Assembly: GCA_001781445.1 (NCBI GenBank)
Contig: MFLB01000021.1
Coordinates: forward strand, 1-35,514
Length of the DNA: 35,514 nucleotides
Direction: 5' to 3'
Origin: Candidatus Kaiserbacteria bacterium RIFCSPHIGHO2_01_FULL_58_22
Lineage (GTDB): Bacteria; Patescibacteriota; Minisyncoccia; Phycocordibacterales; UBA2100
Part shown: one piece after another, positions 16,026 through 24,864 of the stretch
Layout: the number at the start of each line of letters is the position of its first letter
How positions within the stretch are numbered: position 1 is the stretch's first letter
Made by a program: the position numbers and the translations under genes
The notes under the pieces: model-generated
The model's input: only the letters and a program-made list of their open reading frames with translations
Databases searched by the model: none
What the model was told of the DNA's origin: nothing

Positions 16026-18215
16026 TCACTCTTCGTGGAGCTCGCTTCCGATGCGTGCGGCTCTCCGCGCGAGCGCGGGATGGCGCGAGAGCGAGGGATC
16101 TTCTTTGACCAGCCGCTTTGCCTCGAGGCGCGCGGCGCGGATGAGCTTAGTGTTTTTCAGCGCCTCCATGCCGAGGTCAGACATGCCCCACTGCCTGCGG
16201 CCGTAGAGATCTCCCGCGCCGCGCGCCTCGAGATCGACTTCGGCGAGCTTGAAACCGTCGTTCGATTTCTCAAGGGCGCGCAAGCGCTGCATTGCGGCTT
16301 TTCCCGCCGTTTCTGGAAGCAAAAAACAGCGCGGAGGATGCGAGGAGCGTTGAACGCGGCCACGCAGTTGATGCAATTGCGCGAGCCCGAAGCGTTCCGC
16401 CCCTTCGATGAGGATCACCGTTGCGTTGGGAACGTTGATCCCCACCTCGACGACCGACGTCGCGACGAGGATGTGAATGCCGCCGGCGGCGAAGCGGCTC
16501 ATCACCGCGTCCTTTTCTTTCGGCTTCATGGCGCCGTGCAGAAGGCCGATATCGAACTCCGGGAAAACGTCCTTTGCGAGACGCTTCGCCTCCGCCTTCG
16601 CCGACTTCGCCTGAAGCGCGTTCAGTTTTGAAGGATCGGGCTCTTCGATGCGCGGGCAGATGACGTACGCCTGGCGGCCCTTTTGCACCTCCTCGCGCAC
16701 CGCCTCGTATGCCTCTTCTCTCTCGCCGGGCTTTACGAGCGTTGTCGTGATGCGCGCCCGCCCGGGCGGCAGTTCGTCGAGGATAGAAAGATCGAGGTCG
16801 CCGTAGACGGTGAGCGCGAGCGTCCGTGGTATCGGCGTTGCCGTCATGCTCAAAAAGTGCGGCGTTGCTTCTCCCTTTTGCGAAAGCGCGCAGCGCTGTC
16901 GCGTGCCAAACCTGTGCTGTTCGTCCACGATGGCATAGGCGAGGTGCCGGAACTTCACGGACTTCTGAATGAGCGCGTGCGTCCCGACGAGCATCGCGAT
17001 TTCGCCGTTCTCGACCCACTTCAAAAGCTGGGAGCGGGAGATGCTCGTTACCTGTTCAGCGTACTTCCGCGTCCGTTCCGCGTAATTCCGCGTTTTGGAG
17101 GGAAATTTTTTGCAACCGCTTCCCGTGATGAGCGCAATGCGTATGGGAAGGTGCGAGAAGTATTCGATGAACGACTGGAAATGCTGTCCGGCGAGTATTT
17201 CCGTCGGCGCCATGTACGCCGCCTGCAGTGTCCCGCTCTCGCCTCCGGGCGGCCTGGAGTTCACGACAGCGTAGGCGGTCGCCGCCGCAACGAGCGTTTT
17301 TCCGCTCCCGACGTCGCCTTCGAGAAGCCGCGCCATCGGATGCGGCTTTTTGAAATCGCCGAGAATATCGGCTATGGCGCGCTCCTGCGCCCCCGTCGGC
17401 CGAAGCGCGACGGAGTCGAGAAAGCGGCGCGCAAGCTCATCGCCGTTTTTTACGGGAAAAGATTTCTGTACGTCGTTTTCCGCCCGTTCGCGGGCCCGCG
17501 CGACCTGTATCGAGAAGATCTCCTCGAACGCGAAGCGCTTGCGCGCCGCTTCCGCCTCCCGCTCGGTCTTCGGCCGGTGCGCCGCGAGGAGCGCGCGAGA
17601 GAGATCCGGAAGGTTGTAGCGCGCCCGCACGTCCGCCGGCACCGGGTCTTCGAGCCTGCCGTGCGCGCCGCTCTCGAAGACGCGTCCGAGCGCGTGGAAA
17701 AACCACCGCGACGTGATGCCGCGGCTCTCCGGGTAGACGGGAAACACGGAGCTTCGAGCTTCGGGCTTCGAGCTTTGGGGTTCAAAAAGGCCTTCCGCGA
17801 CAGAGCCGGGCGGAAGATGCTCCACTTCCGGGTTCGCGATGTACGGGCGTTCCGCGTTGCCGCCCACCGTTCCCGTCATTTTCACAGCGCTCCCGTCGGC
17901 GATGTAGGAGGCGATGTACGGCTGGTTGAACCACATGACCTTCACCTTCCCGCTCGCATCCTCGAACCAGCCCTCGGTAACATTGCGGCGGCTTTTCCAG
18001 AGCTTTTTCGCCTTGAGATCGCGAAGCGTGCCGAAGAGCGTCACGTTTGCGCCGGGCGCGAGCGCCGAAACGCGGACGGGCGCGCCTGCCGTCTCGTACC
18101 GGGCCGGAACATGCCGCAGGAGGCCGGCGATCGTCGAAACGCCGAGCCGCAAAAGGGCTCGTTGCTGGATCGGCGTCAGCCGGAAATGCCGCGCAACGGG
18201 GTCTTCGGGACGCAT
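16026..18215 (-). CDS. recG: ATP-dependent DNA helicase RecG
   Basis: LLEGDVGSGKTLVAAATAYA, AIVDEQHRFGTRQR, MTATPIPRTLALTVYGDLDLSILDELPPGR, RFGLAQLHQLRGRVQRS. Confidence 0.97.
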   Translation of the reverse strand: MRPEDPVARHFRLTPIQQRALLRLGVSTIAGLLRHVPARYETAGAPVRVSALAPGANVTLFGTLRDLKAKKLWKSRRNVTEGWFEDASGKVKVMWFNQPYIASYIADGSAVKMTGTVGGNAERPYIANPEVEHLPPGSVAEGLFEPQSSKPEARSSVFPVYPESRGITSRWFFHALGRVFESGAHGRLEDPVPADVRARYNLPDLSRALLAAHRPKTEREAEAARKRFAFEEIFSIQVARARERAENDVQKSFPVKNGDELARRFLDSVALRPTGAQERAIADILGDFKKPHPMARLLEGDVGSGKTLVAAATAYAVVNSRPPGGESGTLQAAYMAPTEILAGQHFQSFIEYFSHLPIRIALITGSGCKKFPSKTRNYAERTRKYAEQVTSISRSQLLKWVENGEIAMLVGTHALIQKSVKFRHLAYAIVDEQHRFGTRQRCALSQKGEATPHFLSMTATPIPRTLALTVYGDLDLSILDELPPGRARITTTLVKPGEREEAYEAVREEVQKGRQAYVICPRIEEPDPSKLNALQAKSAKAEAKRLAKDVFPEFDIGLLHGAMKPKEKDAVMSRFAAGGIHILVATSVVEVGINVPNATVILIEGAERFGLAQLHQLRGRVQRSSHPPRCFLLPETAGKAAMQRLRALEKSNDGFKLAEVDLEARGAGDLYGRRQWGMSDLGMEALKNTKLIRAARLEAKRLVKEDPSLSRHPALARRAARIGSELHEE

Positions 18216-18476
18216 GTGAGTAATTATAAGTCCCGGCGCCCGTGCCGCAGAGTCTGGACCCCGGTAGCGTCCGGGAGTTATACACAGTTTTCCGTCTCAC
18301 GCCTTGCAGGAGCGTTTGGCATGGATACTATGGGCGTGTTCGGGAATCAGGGGCGTAAACCGGCTCATTCCACCGCAGGGTGTTTGCCGCCGATTTCTGG
18401 CTCCTCGGCTCGGAAATACAAAAGCATACTTTTGCATTTCACTCGCTCTACGTCGCCAGTAAGATTTTCTAACACT

Positions 18477-18626
18477 ATGGCATACAAAGACGATTACGTT
18501 CGCAGGCCGGAGGACGAGGAGGAAGGCGTGCTTGGATCCGCATCCGAAGACGCGCTCGACGAATCCGAGGACGAGGAGGCGGCTTTCGGCGGCGGAATGG
18601 AGGAAGAGGAGGAGAAGTGGGAGTAG
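18477..18626 (+). CDS. Small highly acidic protein
   Basis: MAYKDDYVRRPEDEEEGVLGSASEDALDESEDEEAAFGGGMEEEEEKWE*, overlapping the next gene start. Confidence 0.6.
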   Translation: MAYKDDYVRRPEDEEEGVLGSASEDALDESEDEEAAFGGGMEEEEEKWE

Positions 18627-18994
18627 CCGTAGACGATCAAAACCTGAAAATTATCTACATGCACACGGCGCTGAAGTATCTCGGGACGGTCGCGGCGGTG
18701 GTGCTGACGGTCAATATCGTGCCGGGCATTACGGTCTCCGGGGGATGGACGACCGTCCTTCTCGCCGCGCTCGTGTGGTCTGTCATCGTGATGGTCATCA
18801 AGCCAGTGCTTTCTCTTCTTACCCTGCCCATAACTATTCTCACGCTCGGGCTGTTCTCATTCGTCCTGAACGCGCTCCTCTTCTGGGCGATGACGCTCGT
18901 CGTTCCTGGATTCGCCGTCGCCGGGTTCTTCCCGGCGCTTCTCGGCGCGCTTGTGCTCTCCGTTCTCACGTGGCTCATTCAGCAGGTCCTCTAG
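18617..18994 (+). CDS. YvlD / phage-holin-IV-like membrane protein
   Basis: ALKYLGTVAAVVLTVNIVPGITVSGGWTTVLLAALVWSVIVMVIKPVLSLLTLPITILTLGLFSFVLNALLFW. Confidence 0.85.
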   Translation: MGVAVDDQNLKIIYMHTALKYLGTVAAVVLTVNIVPGITVSGGWTTVLLAALVWSVIVMVIKPVLSLLTLPITILTLGLFSFVLNALLFWAMTLVVPGFAVAGFFPALLGALVLSVLTWLIQQVL

Positions 18995-20757
18995 AACGCG
19001 CACCCTATCTCGCGCAAATACGCGAGGGTGTTCTGTTTGTGTTCCGCCGAGAGGGCATCCAGGCTCCCGTCGGACGCCTGCTCACAAACGCCCTTCCCCG
19101 TTGAGGCGAATATCCACGAGCCCGCGCGGCACTGGAGCAGGGGCCCTGCGGCGGCTCCGCACGCCCCGTTGACGGCGGGACACGGATTTCCGTAGATCGT
19201 CTCGCCTTCGCCGTACGAGCGGCTGTAGTACACGCACGAGCCGCCGATGCTGATCGTCTGCGACGAGTCGTACGTCCACGTCCCCCTGCGGCAGATGTGA
19301 AATCCGCTCTTACAGCTTCCCATGGGGCACGAAAGGTACGCGCGCGAGCCTTCCGAACCGCAGTTGATGCCGTAGCCGCTCCCGATCGGCGCGGCACCGC
19401 CGCCTTCGTATGCGCCAACGTCGATCCGCGTAATGGAGGACGAGCAGTACGAGGTGAAGGGAATGCACCATTGGCCTCCCGCGCCGCACGCGCCGGTGAT
19501 GTAGCCCGTGCCCGAAGAAGGGCAGTTGCCGGCCTCGCAGGGAACCGAGAGGGTCGCCCCCTGCGGGTATGAGGCTCCTTCGTGCATGCACGCGCCCGCT
19601 TGGGCTTGCAGGGGCGTGCCGGTCGCCGAAGTTTCCGTCGCGGGCGGCGGCACGACCGGCGCTCCCACGAGCGCCTGCAAGAGGCTCCCTATCGCAGTGC
19701 CGGCTATCTGGAACGGAGGACTCGTCGTGCTGGCAATATTCGACAGCATCGCGAGAACCGCATACGTCCCGGGCGGGATCGAGCAGAGGCTCGCGCTCCC
19801 CTCGCAACGCGCGAACTTCGCGATGCAATCAAACGCGCTCTCGCCGATCGAGCAACCGCTGTCCTCGTACGGCACGCGCCACAGGTACGTGCCGGAAGCG
19901 GAGAGATTGTCCGCGATCGTCCCGAGCGTCTTGCCATCCGCATCGAGGAGCGAGAGCGCGACGCTACCGCGCGGCGCGTTCGTGCTGTGCCACGATATGC
20001 TCAATGCGTTCCCTCCCGTAACGATGCCGCCCGCGGCGGGCGCTGTCAGCTCAATGCTCGGCGCGGGCGCGGGCGCGGGAGCCGACGTGGTCGCCGCCTC
20101 CGGGGAGAAGGGCGTGGCGCACTGGTATCCCGTAAGACAGCCGTTCGCGTCGTAGCCTTTCTCCCACGAGCCGGCGCACGCGCCGGGAAGCGGCGGCGCG
20201 GGCGCGTCCGGGCACGCCGACCCGCCCTGCTCTTCCCGCCGCGCTTGCTCTGCCTGCCCGCCCTCCGATCGGGCGCTTTGGGACCGGGCGTTTTGGGAGC
20301 AGGCCGCGAGTATTGCCGCGCGGGTCTTCGGGCCGACGAGGCCGAAACCGGTCGAGGCGGCGTCTCCCGAGCCGACGATCCCGTGCGCGCTCTGCCACTC
20401 CATCACGCCCTCCTCCGTCAGCGGCCCGAAGTAGCCAGTCGCGAGGTCGGAGAGCAGGTAGCCGTCGTTGATGAGAAAACGCTGGAGCAGGCGCACGTCG
20501 TCGCCCCGGGAGCCGACGGAAAGCGTCCGCGCGATCGAGGGGCACGCGGGCTCTGCCGGCAGATTCAAGCCGGAACCCGCCGCATTCGTCTCCCCGCCCT
20601 GCACCTGCGCCTTCAAGACTTCGATACGCGCGAGGATGCTCTGTATCTGCGCTTTGATATCGTCAATCGTTAGCGCTGATGAGGTTGCAGGCACGATGAG
20701 CGCTATTGCGAGCGCGACTCTCGATAATCCCGCGACCCAACCCTTGGTCATTTTCAT
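18991..20757 (-). CDS. Secreted peptidoglycan-binding-domain protein with Cys-rich module
   Basis: Signal peptide; PGBD region LSVGSRGDDVRLLQRFLINDGYLLSDLATGYFGPLTEEGVMEWQSAHGI; Cys motif CPDAPAPPLPGACAGSWEKGYDANGCLTGYQC. Start MKMTKGW preferred over 20847. Confidence 0.85.
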   Translation of the reverse strand: MKMTKGWVAGLSRVALAIALIVPATSSALTIDDIKAQIQSILARIEVLKAQVQGGETNAAGSGLNLPAEPACPSIARTLSVGSRGDDVRLLQRFLINDGYLLSDLATGYFGPLTEEGVMEWQSAHGIVGSGDAASTGFGLVGPKTRAAILAACSQNARSQSARSEGGQAEQARREEQGGSACPDAPAPPLPGACAGSWEKGYDANGCLTGYQCATPFSPEAATTSAPAPAPAPSIELTAPAAGGIVTGGNALSISWHSTNAPRGSVALSLLDADGKTLGTIADNLSASGTYLWRVPYEDSGCSIGESAFDCIAKFARCEGSASLCSIPPGTYAVLAMLSNIASTTSPPFQIAGTAIGSLLQALVGAPVVPPPATETSATGTPLQAQAGACMHEGASYPQGATLSVPCEAGNCPSSGTGYITGACGAGGQWCIPFTSYCSSSITRIDVGAYEGGGAAPIGSGYGINCGSEGSRAYLSCPMGSCKSGFHICRRGTWTYDSSQTISIGGSCVYYSRSYGEGETIYGNPCPAVNGACGAAAGPLLQCRAGSWIFASTGKGVCEQASDGSLDALSAEHKQNTLAYLREIGCAF

Positions 20758-21722
20758 TGAACGGTGCCACTCGTTGAGCCGCCGACGGTGATCGTTACCT
20801 GGCCGAGCTCCTGCCACACAGCCGGGCAGGCGAGGCCGGCGGGACACTTAGGAGCGTATAGAAGCCGAGCCGTGTATGTGCCGGGGGAGGCATAGGTATG
20901 TGTTGCGCCCGGCTTACATTCAATGCCTGCCGAGGTGCATGATGGAATAAGTACGGGACTTTCGGCTCCATCTCCGAACTGAATTGAGTATTCGATGCCA
21001 GAAACAAGAGTTGTGAATCGAACCGAAAGCGGCGCGGGTCCGGAGAGCGGGCTCGCCGAGAATGCTCCCGTGCTCGGCATCGGCACGGGCGTCGGCTGGG
21101 AGAGCGGAATTGAGCACTTGTACGAGGTGGTACAGCCATAGCCGTCGGTAATCGCCTGCCATCCCGCGCTACAGGCCGTGGTCGGCGGCGGCGCGAGGGG
21201 GCACGAAGTCGGCGTCGTCGAGACGGGAACCGGCGCGGGCTGGTTCGCCGAGACGACGCAACGGTTCAATATCGCGGCGCGCGTGCGGGGCCCTGCGACG
21301 CCCCAGCCGGTCGTCGCGGGCGCGCCCGAGCGCACGACGCCCTGCGCCGATTGCCACGCCTGCACGGAAGCCTCGGTGATGGGGCCGAAGAATCCTGTCG
21401 CATTCGCGTGGAAGAATCCCTCATCGGCGAGGAACGATTGCAGGGCTACGATATCCGCGCCGGAAGCACCGAGCGAAAGGTCGCGGTAGAGCGAGGGACA
21501 GCGCACGCGCGGCGCGGCAGGAGCAGGGCTCGGAACGGGGGTGGGAGCCGGAGCCGGTGTAATGGAAAGGGTCGCGAGCTGTTGCTGGAGCGCCGCTATT
21601 TCTGCAAGCAGGGCGTTGATCTCCTGTTGTATAGGATCGGAAACCTGCGCGCCGGCCGCAAGCGGGAGAAAGAGCGCGAGGAGAGCGCCGAGAACAAGGC
21701 GGGTACGAATCGTGGTGAGCAT
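20754..21722 (-). CDS. Secreted PGBD protein with Cys module and PKD-like domain
   Basis: PGBD LSLGASGADIVALQSFLADEGFFHANATGFFGPITEASVQAWQSAQGVV; Cys motif; PKD-like ASPLSGPAPLSVRFTT..YSIQFGDG. Confidence 0.85.
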   Translation of the reverse strand: MLTTIRTRLVLGALLALFLPLAAGAQVSDPIQQEINALLAEIAALQQQLATLSITPAPAPTPVPSPAPAAPRVRCPSLYRDLSLGASGADIVALQSFLADEGFFHANATGFFGPITEASVQAWQSAQGVVRSGAPATTGWGVAGPRTRAAILNRCVVSANQPAPVPVSTTPTSCPLAPPPTTACSAGWQAITDGYGCTTSYKCSIPLSQPTPVPMPSTGAFSASPLSGPAPLSVRFTTLVSGIEYSIQFGDGAESPVLIPSCTSAGIECKPGATHTYASPGTYTARLLYAPKCPAGLACPAVWQELGQVTITVGGSTSGTVQ

Positions 21723-21747
21723 GGCGTGCAATGCGTTTGCTAACTGA

Positions 21748-23433
21748 CTAATTGATCGTGGCTCCGGATGTCGCCTTGACTTTCCCGTTGCCGTCGCGCA
21801 ACGAGATGGTGTACGCCCCGTTGCCCGCGTATGTGTGGCTTAACGTCGCGTTCGCGGAGCCTCCCGCGCATCCGCTTTGCGAGGCCGCCGCCGAGGGAAC
21901 GGCGCCGTCTCCCCAATCGATCGAATACGCCGCGCACGCCGGATATTCTATCTGGACGGAAACCGCGGCGAGGTCGCCGCCGACGCCTGGCGTTACCGAG
22001 ACGATGCCCCACGACGTGGAAATGGCGGGGCCGGCGACGCTGACGCTCGTCTGGGCGGCCTGCGAGCCCGCCGCATTGCTTCCGCGGTAGAGCCGCGCGA
22101 TGAAGTTCCCGCCGGATTGGTATGCATGGACGGCCTCGAAGGTGAACGCCCGGCACGCGTCGGCCGGGTACGCGATCGTCGTATTGCTGTTGTCGCCGAA
22201 GTCGAGAAAGTAGGAGCCGCCGTTGCAGTCAGCCGAGCCGTTGATGACGCCGGTGAACGTAACCGAGAGCGGCGCGTCGCCGGAGGTCTGAGACGCCGAT
22301 ACGGAGTCCGATGTCGGCGCGGGCGCGGGCGTCGGCGCCGGAGCGGGAGAAGGAAGCGGGGGCCCCGCGCCGTAGACCTGCACCGTCGCGGAGGTGCGGT
22401 GCCCGCCGGCGGAGAGCGTAACGAGGTACGTGCCGCCGTAGCGATATTGGTGCGCGAGGGTTTGCACCATTTGCTGGCAGTTGCCCGCCGGCACCGCTAT
22501 CTGTGAGGCCGGCGTGCCGTCGCCGTAGTCGAGCGTGTAGGTCGCGCCGGCGCACGCGTTGACGGTGTTGACCGTCGCCTGGATCGCGATATTCAGGGGC
22601 GCGTTCCCCGTTATCGGCGTTACCTGGATGAACCCGCCCACCGCCGGCGCCGTTCCCCCTCCACCGCCCCCTCCGTACGTCGAACATTGAAGAGACATCG
22701 CGGCCGCCGTGCGCGGACCCACCTGCCCGTAGCCGGTAGTCGCGGCCGTGCCGGACGAGACGATGCTGAACTTCTCCTGCCATCGTTTTACCGCCGCCTC
22801 CGTGAGCGCGCCGTAGTAGCCCGTCACGCGCCCCTCGGGGTAGACGGAAGGATTGCGCGCGAGGAATTTCTGGAGCCGCGTTACGTCGTCGCCCGAATCG
22901 CCGATGTGGAGAATGCGCCCTATCAAGGGGCACGAGCCCGCATCGTACGCGCCGCTCCCGCTTGTTCCCTGCGCCGAGAGGCCGAGTTGCGCCTGCAGTT
23001 GCTGAACGCGCGCGAGGAGCGCCTGCGCCTGCGCGCGCAACTGGTCGGCGGTCGTCGGCGGAGGCGTTCCCGGCGTCGTATACGTCGTTTGTTGGGCCGT
23101 CGGCGAGACGGTAATGGTGCCGACCATGCCGGGATGGAAGAGACAGCGGTATGAATAGGTGCCGGGCTCCGTAAAGGTCCGGGAGAAAACCGCTCCAGGC
23201 TGAATCGTGCCGCTGTCGAACGAACCGTTGTACGCGGTAACGGTATGCGCCATGCTGTCGGTGTTGGTCCAGATGACCGTGTCGCCCGCGGTCACGGTGA
23301 TCTGCGCGGGCGTGAAGTAGTTCGAGCCCATCGAGACGTTCGCCTGCGCCGCTTCGCCGGCGCGGGGAATGAACACGAGCGAGAGCGCGACGAGCGCGCA
23401 CGCGCCGATGAAGAAACGACTGGCAAGCGCCAT
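21748..23433 (-). CDS. Secreted cupredoxin + PGBD + PKD-repeat protein
   Basis: Cupredoxin ANVSMGSNYFTPAQITVTAGDTVIWTNTDSMAHTVTA...GTYSYRCLFHPGMVGTITV (Cu-ligand pattern H..C-x4-H-x4-M); PGBD; PKD-like VTPITGNAPLNIAIQA, ASQTSGDAPLSVTFTG. Start MALASRFF at 23433. Confidence 0.88.
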   Translation of the reverse strand: MALASRFFIGACALVALSLVFIPRAGEAAQANVSMGSNYFTPAQITVTAGDTVIWTNTDSMAHTVTAYNGSFDSGTIQPGAVFSRTFTEPGTYSYRCLFHPGMVGTITVSPTAQQTTYTTPGTPPPTTADQLRAQAQALLARVQQLQAQLGLSAQGTSGSGAYDAGSCPLIGRILHIGDSGDDVTRLQKFLARNPSVYPEGRVTGYYGALTEAAVKRWQEKFSIVSSGTAATTGYGQVGPRTAAAMSLQCSTYGGGGGGGTAPAVGGFIQVTPITGNAPLNIAIQATVNTVNACAGATYTLDYGDGTPASQIAVPAGNCQQMVQTLAHQYRYGGTYLVTLSAGGHRTSATVQVYGAGPPLPSPAPAPTPAPAPTSDSVSASQTSGDAPLSVTFTGVINGSADCNGGSYFLDFGDNSNTTIAYPADACRAFTFEAVHAYQSGGNFIARLYRGSNAAGSQAAQTSVSVAGPAISTSWGIVSVTPGVGGDLAAVSVQIEYPACAAYSIDWGDGAVPSAAASQSGCAGGSANATLSHTYAGNGAYTISLRDGNGKVKATSGATIN

Positions 23434-23605
23434 GCGTCTATTGTGGCATGTCCTCGCGATGCCGCAATCGCGAATCCACACTCCATGAAGCTGGTCAGCG
23501 CGCGTCATATTGTCACATTGTTCCACAGGCTCCCCGGCGGTTTTTCCAAGTTGCAGTTCTTGTACATATGTACAAGAACTGTATTGAACAGATTTGCGCT
23601 TTCCC

Positions 23606-23681
23606 TGGTCCGCCCGTCTGGACTCGAACCAGAAACCCCGAAGATATAAGCTTCGTGCTCTAACCATTGAGCTACGGGCGG
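23606..23681 (-). tRNA. tRNA-Ile (anticodon UAU), CCA encoded
   Basis: CCGCCCG TA GCTC AATGGTTA GAGC A CGAAG CTTATAT CTTCG GGGTT TCTGG TTCGAGT CCAGA CGGGCGG A CCA; all stems pair, anticodon TAT. Confidence 0.93.
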
Positions 23682-23698
23682 TCAGGCCGATTATAGAA

Positions 23699-24841
23699 CT
23701 AACGGATGACTTTTGCGACCGCTTTTGCGACGCGCTTGTCGAACATGTCGGGGACGATTCTGGTGGCGGTCGGCTTCGGGACCAAGGCGGCGATCGCGTG
23801 CGCGGCTTTCAGCTTCATGGCCTCGGTGATCTTCGTTACTTTGTGATCGAGCGCGCCGCGGAATATCCCTGGGAATGCCAGAGAATTGTTTATTTGGTTC
23901 GGAAAATCCGAGCGCCCTGTGCCGACGACCGAGGCGCCCCCGCGCTTCGCCTCGTCTGGCATGATCTCCGGTATCGGATTCGCCATCGCGAGCACGATGG
24001 CTCCCTTTGCCATTCGCCTGATGTCTTCTGCTGTCGCAAGCCCCGGACCGGAGACGCCGATGAGGACGTCGGAACCATTGAGCGCCTCCCGAAGGCCGCC
24101 TTGCACGCCATCCGGGTTCGTGAATTTCGCGAGTTCTTTCTTATGCGGCGTAAGGTCATCCCGAACCGATGAAATGACACCTTTGCTATCGAGCATCACG
24201 ATATTGAGTGCGCCCGCCGCGTGAAGGAGGTGCGCCGTCGCCGTGCCCGCCGCGCCGGCTCCCGAGATGACGATGCGCGCGGTCCCGATCTTCTTACCGA
24301 CGACTTTCAGCGCGTTCAAAAGGCCCGCGAGAACGACGATGGCCGTGCCGTGCTGGTCGTCGTGCATCACGGGAATGTCGAGGGCGTCTATCACGCGCCG
24401 CTCTATCTCGAAGCACTTCGGCGCGGCGATGTCCTCCAGATTGATGCCGCCGAACGCGGGCGCGATGCGCAGAACCGTCTCGACGATTTCGTCCGCATCT
24501 TGGGTATCCAAGACGATGGGCACCGTATCAATGTCGGCGAATGTTTTGAAAATGGCGGCCTTCCCTTCCATGACGGGGAGCGCGCCCAAAGCGCCGATGT
24601 TGCCGAGGCCGAGCACGGCCGAGCCGTCGGAAATAACGGCGACCGAGCGGCCTTTCATCGTATACCGCCGCGCCTCTTTCGGATTCTTCGCCACGTACGA
24701 GGAAACGGCGGCGACGCCGGGCGTGTAGACAAGCGAGAGCTCCGCGCGGTTGCGTATCGGCGCGGCAGGCACGATGCGAATCTTTCCCCCGAGCTTTTTG
24801 TGCAACGCAAGCGCCTTTTTTGCGATGTCCGTTTTCGCCAT
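23699..24841 (-). CDS. NAD(P)-dependent malic enzyme
   Basis: VYTPGVAAVSSYVAKNP, VISDGSAVLGLGNIGALGALPVMEGKAAIFKTFADID, VMHDDQHGTAIVVLAGLLNAL. Confidence 0.95.
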   Translation of the reverse strand: MAKTDIAKKALALHKKLGGKIRIVPAAPIRNRAELSLVYTPGVAAVSSYVAKNPKEARRYTMKGRSVAVISDGSAVLGLGNIGALGALPVMEGKAAIFKTFADIDTVPIVLDTQDADEIVETVLRIAPAFGGINLEDIAAPKCFEIERRVIDALDIPVMHDDQHGTAIVVLAGLLNALKVVGKKIGTARIVISGAGAAGTATAHLLHAAGALNIVMLDSKGVISSVRDDLTPHKKELAKFTNPDGVQGGLREALNGSDVLIGVSGPGLATAEDIRRMAKGAIVLAMANPIPEIMPDEAKRGGASVVGTGRSDFPNQINNSLAFPGIFRGALDHKVTKITEAMKLKAAHAIAALVPKPTATRIVPDMFDKRVAKAVAKVIR

Positions 24842-24864
24842 TCCCGCAAGTGTATACTAAAGCC

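Noticed and set aside
14728-16029. 433-aa minus-strand ORF
   Set aside because: Antisense shadow of alr.
16683-18626. 647-aa plus-strand ORF
   Set aside because: Antisense shadow of recG in high-GC DNA; low-complexity Arg-rich translation with no motifs. Only its last 49 codons (from 18477) look like a real gene.
18617-18994. Prophage lysis module based on the holin-like name
   Set aside because: YvlD-type membrane proteins are common chromosomal genes; no other phage genes nearby.
22229-23401. 390-aa minus-strand ORF
   Set aside because: Out-of-frame shadow of the cupredoxin/PGBD gene; Arg/His-rich.
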